Assembly (NCBI GenBank): GCA_947169755.1
Contig: CAMVQX010000055.1
Span: 1 to 9,479, forward strand
Direction: 5' to 3'
DNA length: 9,479 bases
Origin: an uncultured bacterium
GTDB lineage: Bacteria; Cyanobacteriota; Vampirovibrionia; Gastranaerophilales; Gastranaerophilaceae
Shown: one piece after another, positions 5,385-9,479 of the stretch
Layout: each line of letters opens with the position of its first letter
Position numbering within the stretch: position 1 is the stretch's first letter
The notes under the pieces: generated by a model
What the model saw: the letters and a program-made list of their open reading frames with translations, nothing else
The model's database searches: none
What the model was told of the DNA's origin: nothing
Made by a program: the position numbers and the translations under genes

Positions 5385-6257
5385 ATGGCATTAAATTTTC
5401 AGGAATTAGTTTTTAACTTACAAAAGTTTTGGTCTGATTACGGTTGTATTATTCAACAGCCTTATGATATAGAAAAGGGTGCATCTACAATGAACCCTGC
5501 AACTTTCTTGCGTGCATTAGGCCCTGAGCCTTGGAATACCGCAATGATTGAACCTTGCAGACGTCCGACAGATGCCAGATACGGAGAAAATCCAAACCGT
5601 TTGGGACATTATTATCAGTTTCAGGTTATATTAAAACCTTCTCCGGATAATGCTCAGGAGCTTTATTTAAAGAGTTTGGAAGCTATGGGCATTGATTTGA
5701 AGGAACATGACGTAAGATTTGTCGAAGACAACTGGGAATCTCCGACTCTTGGAGCTGCCGGTGTAGGTTGGGAAGTTTGGCTTGACGGGATGGAGATTAC
5801 TCAATTTACATATTTTCAACAAGTCGGCGGCGTTGAGGTCAAGCCTGTTGCACTTGAATTGACATACGGACTTGAACGTATTGCAATGTACCTTCAAAAC
5901 AAAGAATCCGTATATGATATTATGTGGAATAATGAGCTCAAATATGGCGAAATTTTCCTTCAAAATGAAATTGAACAATCAAAATATAATTTTGAAGTAA
6001 GCGATTCTAAAGCTCTATTTACAATGTTTGATTTGTATCAAAAAGAAGTAGATAATTGTGTTAATGCAAAGCTTGTTTTGCCTGCTTATGATTACGTTTT
6101 AAAATGTTCTCATACATTCAATCTTTTGGATGCACGAGGCGTAATAAGCAAAGATGAAAGAATTAACTTTATAAACAGAGTCAGAACAATGGCATCTGCT
6201 GTTGCAAGGTTATATGTAGAACAACGCAAGGAAATGGGATTCCCTCTTTGTAAATAA
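5385..6257 (+). CDS. glyQ: Glycyl-tRNA synthetase alpha subunit
   Basis: A 290-residue cytosolic protein, the usual length for the alpha chain of the bacterial alpha2-beta2 glycyl-tRNA synthetase, which charges tRNA-Gly with glycine using ATP. The alpha chain holds the class II catalytic core. Highly conserved stretches are plain: 'FWSDYGCIIQQPYDIEKGA' near residues 15-33, 'GPEPWNTAMIEPCRRPTDAR' (46-65) with the class II motif region, 'YGENPNRLGHYYQFQVI', 'VRFVEDNWESPTLGAAGVGW', 'GMEITQFTYFQQVGG' and the motif 3-like 'ELTYGLERIAMYLQ'. The protein looks intact with no frameshift. In many bacteria glyS, the beta subunit that binds tRNA, follows directly; here an amino-acid permease follows 23 bases later, so glyS must be elsewhere. 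Unlinked glyQ and glyS are usual in Cyanobacteria. Start at 5385 is set by the conserved N-terminus. Confidence 0.97.
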   Translation: MALNFQELVFNLQKFWSDYGCIIQQPYDIEKGASTMNPATFLRALGPEPWNTAMIEPCRRPTDARYGENPNRLGHYYQFQVILKPSPDNAQELYLKSLEAMGIDLKEHDVRFVEDNWESPTLGAAGVGWEVWLDGMEITQFTYFQQVGGVEVKPVALELTYGLERIAMYLQNKESVYDIMWNNELKYGEIFLQNEIEQSKYNFEVSDSKALFTMFDLYQKEVDNCVNAKLVLPAYDYVLKCSHTFNLLDARGVISKDERINFINRVRTMASAVARLYVEQRKEMGFPLCK

Positions 6258-6280
6258 CCACAGATTAAAAAGGAATATGA

Positions 6281-7873
6281 ATGGCCGAAAAATTTCACCG
6301 TGCGACATTTACTCGCAATTTTTTAAAAACTATTACCAAAATCAAAAATCCTGATGAAATGCTTGCCGAAGCAAAATCAGGCGGATTAGAAAAGACATTA
6401 TCCGCATTAGATTTGATAATATTGGGCGTTGGTGCAATCATAGGGTCAGGCATTTTTGCTGTTGTAGGTATTGCAGCTGCAGGAAGTGCTGACGGTTCAT
6501 CTCTCGGTGCAGGACCGGGACTTGTTATATCAATGATTATTGCAGCAATTGCGTGTATTTTTTCAGCACTTTGCTATTCTGAATTTGCAACAATGATTCC
6601 GGTTGCAGGCGGGGCTTATACCTATACATTCGCTACTTTAGGCGAATTCGCAGCCTGGATGGTTGGTTGGGTATTGATGCTTGAATATGCAATAGGCTTT
6701 ATTGCAGTTGCGTGTGCTTGGTCAAACCATTTTGTTCAATTTATGAGCGGATTTGAAAAAGTTTTGCCAGCCTGGCTTGCACATCCTCCGGCATGGCTTG
6801 TAAATGACGGATTTTCAGCAGCAAAGATTATCTCTGATAACCCTGATATTACATTTCCTACACTATTTGGAATGCCGTTATGTATCAATCTTCCGGCAAT
6901 TATAATAGTTTTATTAATCACTGTAATTCTTGCAAGAGGAACAAAAGATTCGACAAAAATGGCAGGGTTAATGGTATTTATAAAACTTGCGGTAATAGCT
7001 TTGTTTGTTATAGCAGGTGCTTTCTTCGTTCGTCCCGAAAACTGGACACCATTTGCACCGCATGGTGCGGAAGGAATTTTTGCAGGCGCATTTTTAATAT
7101 TCTTTGCATATATCGGATTTGATGCACTTGCGACGGCGGCAGAAGAATGTAAAAATCCTCAAAAAGATTTGCCTGTCGGAATTATTGGTTCATTGATAAT
7201 CACAACAATTGTATATGTAGCTGTAGCCCTTGTGTTAACAGGTTTGCAGGACACTTCAGGGAATGTCCCTATGGAGTTTTTAAAAGCTCCTATGGCTTAT
7301 TGCATGTCGTTACATAAAATGAATTGGGCGGCAGGATTAATTTCTATAGGTTCGCTTGCAGGCTTGACTTCAGTATTGTTGGTTTTGGAGATGGCTGCAA
7401 CAAGGATTTTGTACGCAATGAGCAGGGATCACTTTATATCTCAAAGATTTTTGCAGCTTCACCCGAAATTTAAAACACCTGCCAAATTAACTTGGACAGT
7501 CGGGCTTTTGGCAATTGTAGGAATCTTGACACTTAATCTTGATGTAGCCGCTGAACTATGTAATTATGGAACATTTACATCTTTCATAGTTGTTTGTGTA
7601 GCGATACTGATTTTGAGAAAAACAGATCCTGAAAGACCAAGACCTTTTAGAGTTCCTTTTTCACCGGTTACTCCGATACTCGGGATATTATGTTGCGGAG
7701 GTTTGATGGTGTATAAATCAATGCAACAATCAAGTTCGGCTTTATTGTTTCCAATATGGCTCGGAATTGGTGCAATAATTTACATTTTATACGGATTTGT
7801 TAAAAACAGACTTAATGAAAATAAACTTCATAAAGAAGTAGTAGAACTAAAAAAACAAGAAATGAAAAGATAA
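6281..7873 (+). CDS. APC-family amino-acid permease, CAT/YfnA-like, copy 1
   Basis: A 530-residue inner-membrane transporter of the amino acid-polyamine-organocation superfamily, cationic amino-acid transporter (CAT/YfnA) type, with about 12 membrane segments. The unwound substrate-binding segment of helix 1 is seen as GAIIGSGIF (51-59), followed by 'GAGPGLVISMIIAAIACIFSALCY' spread over helix 2 and 'MIPVAGGAYTYT' (105-116). The CAT signature NWTPFAP is at 254-260, then 'FFAYIGFDA' (274-282) and the 'AEECKNPQKDLP' loop. A conserved 'RPRPFRVPFSP' precedes the last helices, and the C-terminus is charged. Substrate is an amino acid, possibly cationic, but cannot be fixed. SD AAAAGGAA (6267-6274) precedes the ATG by 6 bases. 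It lies 23 bases after glyQ and probably shares its transcript; its TAA overlaps the ATG of copy 2. Confidence 0.9.
   Translation: MAEKFHRATFTRNFLKTITKIKNPDEMLAEAKSGGLEKTLSALDLIILGVGAIIGSGIFAVVGIAAAGSADGSSLGAGPGLVISMIIAAIACIFSALCYSEFATMIPVAGGAYTYTFATLGEFAAWMVGWVLMLEYAIGFIAVACAWSNHFVQFMSGFEKVLPAWLAHPPAWLVNDGFSAAKIISDNPDITFPTLFGMPLCINLPAIIIVLLITVILARGTKDSTKMAGLMVFIKLAVIALFVIAGAFFVRPENWTPFAPHGAEGIFAGAFLIFFAYIGFDALATAAEECKNPQKDLPVGIIGSLIITTIVYVAVALVLTGLQDTSGNVPMEFLKAPMAYCMSLHKMNWAAGLISIGSLAGLTSVLLVLEMAATRILYAMSRDHFISQRFLQLHPKFKTPAKLTWTVGLLAIVGILTLNLDVAAELCNYGTFTSFIVVCVAILILRKTDPERPRPFRVPFSPVTPILGILCCGGLMVYKSMQQSSSALLFPIWLGIGAIIYILYGFVKNRLNENKLHKEVVELKKQEMKR
7088..7126 (+). repeat. 39-base perfect direct repeat within permease copy 1
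   Basis: These 39 bases, encoding the AFLIFFAYIGFDA region, are identical to 8662-8700 in the second permease. The match stops sharply on both sides. A second shared run of 24 bases is at 7406-7429 and 8968-8991. The repeats come from tandem gene duplication, either by strong codon-level conservation or by recent gene conversion. Confidence 0.9.
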
Positions 7874-9426
7874 TGAATTTACAATCAATATTTAAAAACG
7901 CATTAAAAAAGAAAAGCCCTGACGAGCTGATTGCTGTCAGTAAAAAATCTGAGCTCAAAAAAACATTAAATGTTTTTGACCTCATTGTGTTGGGTATTGG
8001 TGCGGTTGTAGGTACGGGTATTTTTACAATTATCGGAACTGCAATTCAGGGCGGTCCTGAAAGCTCCGGCGCAGGACCTGCAATTATAATTTCAATGGTG
8101 TTGGCAGCTATTGCTTGCGTATTTTCAGCACTTTGTTATTCGGAAATTGCAGCGATGATACCTGTTGCAGGGAGTGCATACACATATACATACGCAACTA
8201 TGGGCGAATTTATGGCATGGATGGTCGGTTGGATTTTAATGCTTGAATATGCTATTGGAAATATTACAGTAGCATGCGCTTGGACTGGATATTTTGTCCA
8301 GCTTTTAAAAGGATTTAAACAGGTTTTGCCTGACTTTGTCGTTTATTTTCCAATGTGGTTAAGAAACGATTACAGATATATGCTTTCATATTGTGATAAA
8401 TTTGGTCTTGATCCCCACACTCAAATGCCGTTTTTATTTGACAAAATCCCTTTTGCAATGAACTTACCCGCAATGGTAATTGTATTTTTGTTGACTATAT
8501 TGCTTATAAAAGGGGTAAAAGAATCAACAAGATTTGCAAGCGTTATGGTTGGCGTAAACATGTTCATGATAATTTCTTTTATAATTGTCGGAGCGTTTTA
8601 TGTAAAACCTGAGAACTGGACTCCATTTGCACCGAATGGTTTTGAGGGTGTATTTATGGGTGCATTTTTAATATTCTTTGCATATATCGGATTTGATGCA
8701 ATTTCAACTACTGCAGAAGAAACGGAAAATCCTCAAAGAGATTTACCTATTGCAATTTTAGGTACATTAATTATATGTACTATATTATATGTATGTGTTG
8801 CTCTTGTTTTGACCGGCAATGTTCCTTTGGGACAAATAGATATACAAGCACCTATTGCGCATGCAATGCGTGCTATAGGAAAGGATTGGTTTGCAGGTTT
8901 AATTTCTGTCGGTGCACTTTGTGCTTTAACGTCAGTTTTGTTGATTTATCAATTAGGTACAACAAGAATTTTGTACGCAATGAGCAGGGATAGATTTTTG
9001 CCAAAATCATTGAGATTAATCCACAGAAAATACAGAACTCCACACGTCCTGACTTGGATTTCAGGCGCTGTTGTTATAATTTGTGCATTATTTATGGATT
9101 TAAACATATCTGCTGAGCTTTGTAACTTTGGAACATTTACTTCATTTATAATTATTTGTATTGCGGTTTTGATATTACGAAAAACCGAACCTGACAGACC
9201 AAGACCTTTTAAAGTTCCGTTTTCTCCGGTATTTCCAATACTTGGAATTGTTACTTGCGGGGGGTTGATGGTATATTCAATGAAGTTTTTAACAACTTCC
9301 TCCCTATACTTTCCGTTATGGTTGTTAATGGGATTTTTGATTTACGCAGGATACGGTTATAAACAAAAACGTTTGGAAGAAAAGCCGAGAATACTATCCA
9401 AAAGAACTGAACAAAAAACAACGTAA
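7873..9426 (+). CDS. APC-family amino-acid permease, CAT/YfnA-like, copy 2
   Basis: A 517-residue paralogue of the preceding permease. Across helices 1-4 (residues 28-137 here) the two are about 69% identical by hand count, with a two-residue gap. GAVVGTGIF (43-51), 'ENWTPFAPNG', 'FFAYIGFDA' (268-276), 'AEETENPQRDLP' and 'RPRPFKVPFSP' give the same CAT/YfnA assignment. The main difference is the hydrophilic loop at about 150-195 (around residues FPMWLRNDYRYM and KFGLDPHTQMPF), which is longer than in copy 1 and probably faces outside; it may alter substrate range. The start ATG shares one base with the preceding stop (TAATG) and has only a weak purine-rich SD, so translation is likely coupled to copy 1. 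The substrate is unknown; an amino acid is expected. Confidence 0.9.
   Translation: MNLQSIFKNALKKKSPDELIAVSKKSELKKTLNVFDLIVLGIGAVVGTGIFTIIGTAIQGGPESSGAGPAIIISMVLAAIACVFSALCYSEIAAMIPVAGSAYTYTYATMGEFMAWMVGWILMLEYAIGNITVACAWTGYFVQLLKGFKQVLPDFVVYFPMWLRNDYRYMLSYCDKFGLDPHTQMPFLFDKIPFAMNLPAMVIVFLLTILLIKGVKESTRFASVMVGVNMFMIISFIIVGAFYVKPENWTPFAPNGFEGVFMGAFLIFFAYIGFDAISTTAEETENPQRDLPIAILGTLIICTILYVCVALVLTGNVPLGQIDIQAPIAHAMRAIGKDWFAGLISVGALCALTSVLLIYQLGTTRILYAMSRDRFLPKSLRLIHRKYRTPHVLTWISGAVVIICALFMDLNISAELCNFGTFTSFIIICIAVLILRKTEPDRPRPFKVPFSPVFPILGIVTCGGLMVYSMKFLTTSSLYFPLWLLMGFLIYAGYGYKQKRLEEKPRILSKRTEQKTT
8662..8700 (+). repeat. 39-base perfect direct repeat within permease copy 2
   Basis: Second copy of the 39-base identity with 7088-7126; see that entry. 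The spacing of the two copies (1574 bases) is close to the gene length, so unequal recombination here would yield a single in-frame chimeric permease. Confidence 0.9.
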
Positions 9427-9450
9427 TTATAATTTTGTTTCATTATAATT
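9425..9450. other. AT-only inverted repeat at the permease operon end
   Basis: AATTATAAT (9425-9433) and ATTATAATT (9442-9450) can pair over 9 bases around an 8-base loop that includes TTTGTTT. It overlaps the stop codon of permease copy 2. With no GC pairs it is weak as a terminator, and chance is plausible in such AT-rich DNA. Confidence 0.3.
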
Positions 9451-9479
9451 TCCTCCCTGATTAGGGAGGATAAAGGTGG
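9451..9479. repeat. GC-rich hairpin with purine tail, possible interspersed repeat or 5' leader
   Basis: TCCTCCCT (9451-9458), loop GATT, AGGGAGGA (9463-9470) form an 8-bp stem, followed by TAAAGGTGG at the window edge. No U tract follows on either strand, so it is not a standard terminator. Its GC-rich composition stands out from the surrounding AT-rich DNA. It may be one end of an interspersed palindromic repeat, or an SD (AGGGAGGA) paired with an anti-SD-like arm ahead of a gene beyond the window. Confidence 0.45.

Noticed and set aside
5667..5978. Minus-strand 103-codon ORF inside glyQ
   Set aside because: It lies wholly opposite a highly conserved gene, has no SD or known motif, and its composition is that of an antisense shadow.
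1..9479. CRISPR arrays, tRNA or rRNA genes, insertion sequences, phage or defence genes
   Set aside because: I saw no regularly spaced repeats, cloverleaf-like sequence, transposase, integrase or nuclease-toxin motifs on either strand; the longest gene-free stretch is only 146 bases.

Overview
The window reads as an ordinary chromosomal stretch of an AT-rich bacterium. Coding density is high, with bacterial operon spacing and Shine-Dalgarno (SD) sites, a class I IlvC, a separate glycyl-tRNA synthetase alpha subunit (glyQ), and no phage or insertion-sequence genes. The base composition and a glyQ with no glyS beside it would fit the gut relatives of Cyanobacteria (Melainabacteria/Vampirovibrionia). 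That placement is an inference with modest confidence; no marker gene here settles it.

Layout: (1) positions 1-242 hold the 3' end of ilvC. (2) 310-2500 is a compact plus-strand cluster: a YhaM-like OB-fold plus HD-domain protein, then two tandem P-loop kinases of the thymidylate-kinase family that share about 43% identity without gaps. The gap or overlap between genes is +3 and -14 bases. (3) 2609-3232 encodes an unrecognised protein with a Lys/Ser/Thr-rich linker and a C-terminal winged-helix-like domain. It ends at a strong hairpin that can terminate transcription in both directions. (4) On the minus strand, 5238 down to 3262, lie a small P-loop kinase resembling phosphomevalonate kinase/phage dNMP kinase and then an MFS transporter of the SLC45/plant sucrose transporter type. 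(5) On the plus strand from 5385 come glyQ and two tandem APC-family amino-acid permeases joined by a TAATG overlap. (6) The last 50 bases hold two hairpins, one of which may belong to an interspersed repeat or to the leader of the next gene.

How the genes may work together: the 310-2500 cluster pairs a probable 3'-5' exoribonuclease, which would release nucleoside monophosphates, with two monophosphate-kinase-like proteins whose usual thymidylate-kinase substrate motifs are altered. A nucleotide salvage or turnover role is a reasonable inference. The glyQ-permease cluster links amino-acid import to aminoacylation. A palindrome sharing the core TATAAAACATGTTT occurs at the start codon of the HD gene and in the promoter region of the winged-helix gene, so a common regulator is possible, perhaps the winged-helix protein itself. 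I saw no clear previously undescribed defence or mobile system; the divergent kinase pair and its operon are the strongest candidates for new biology.
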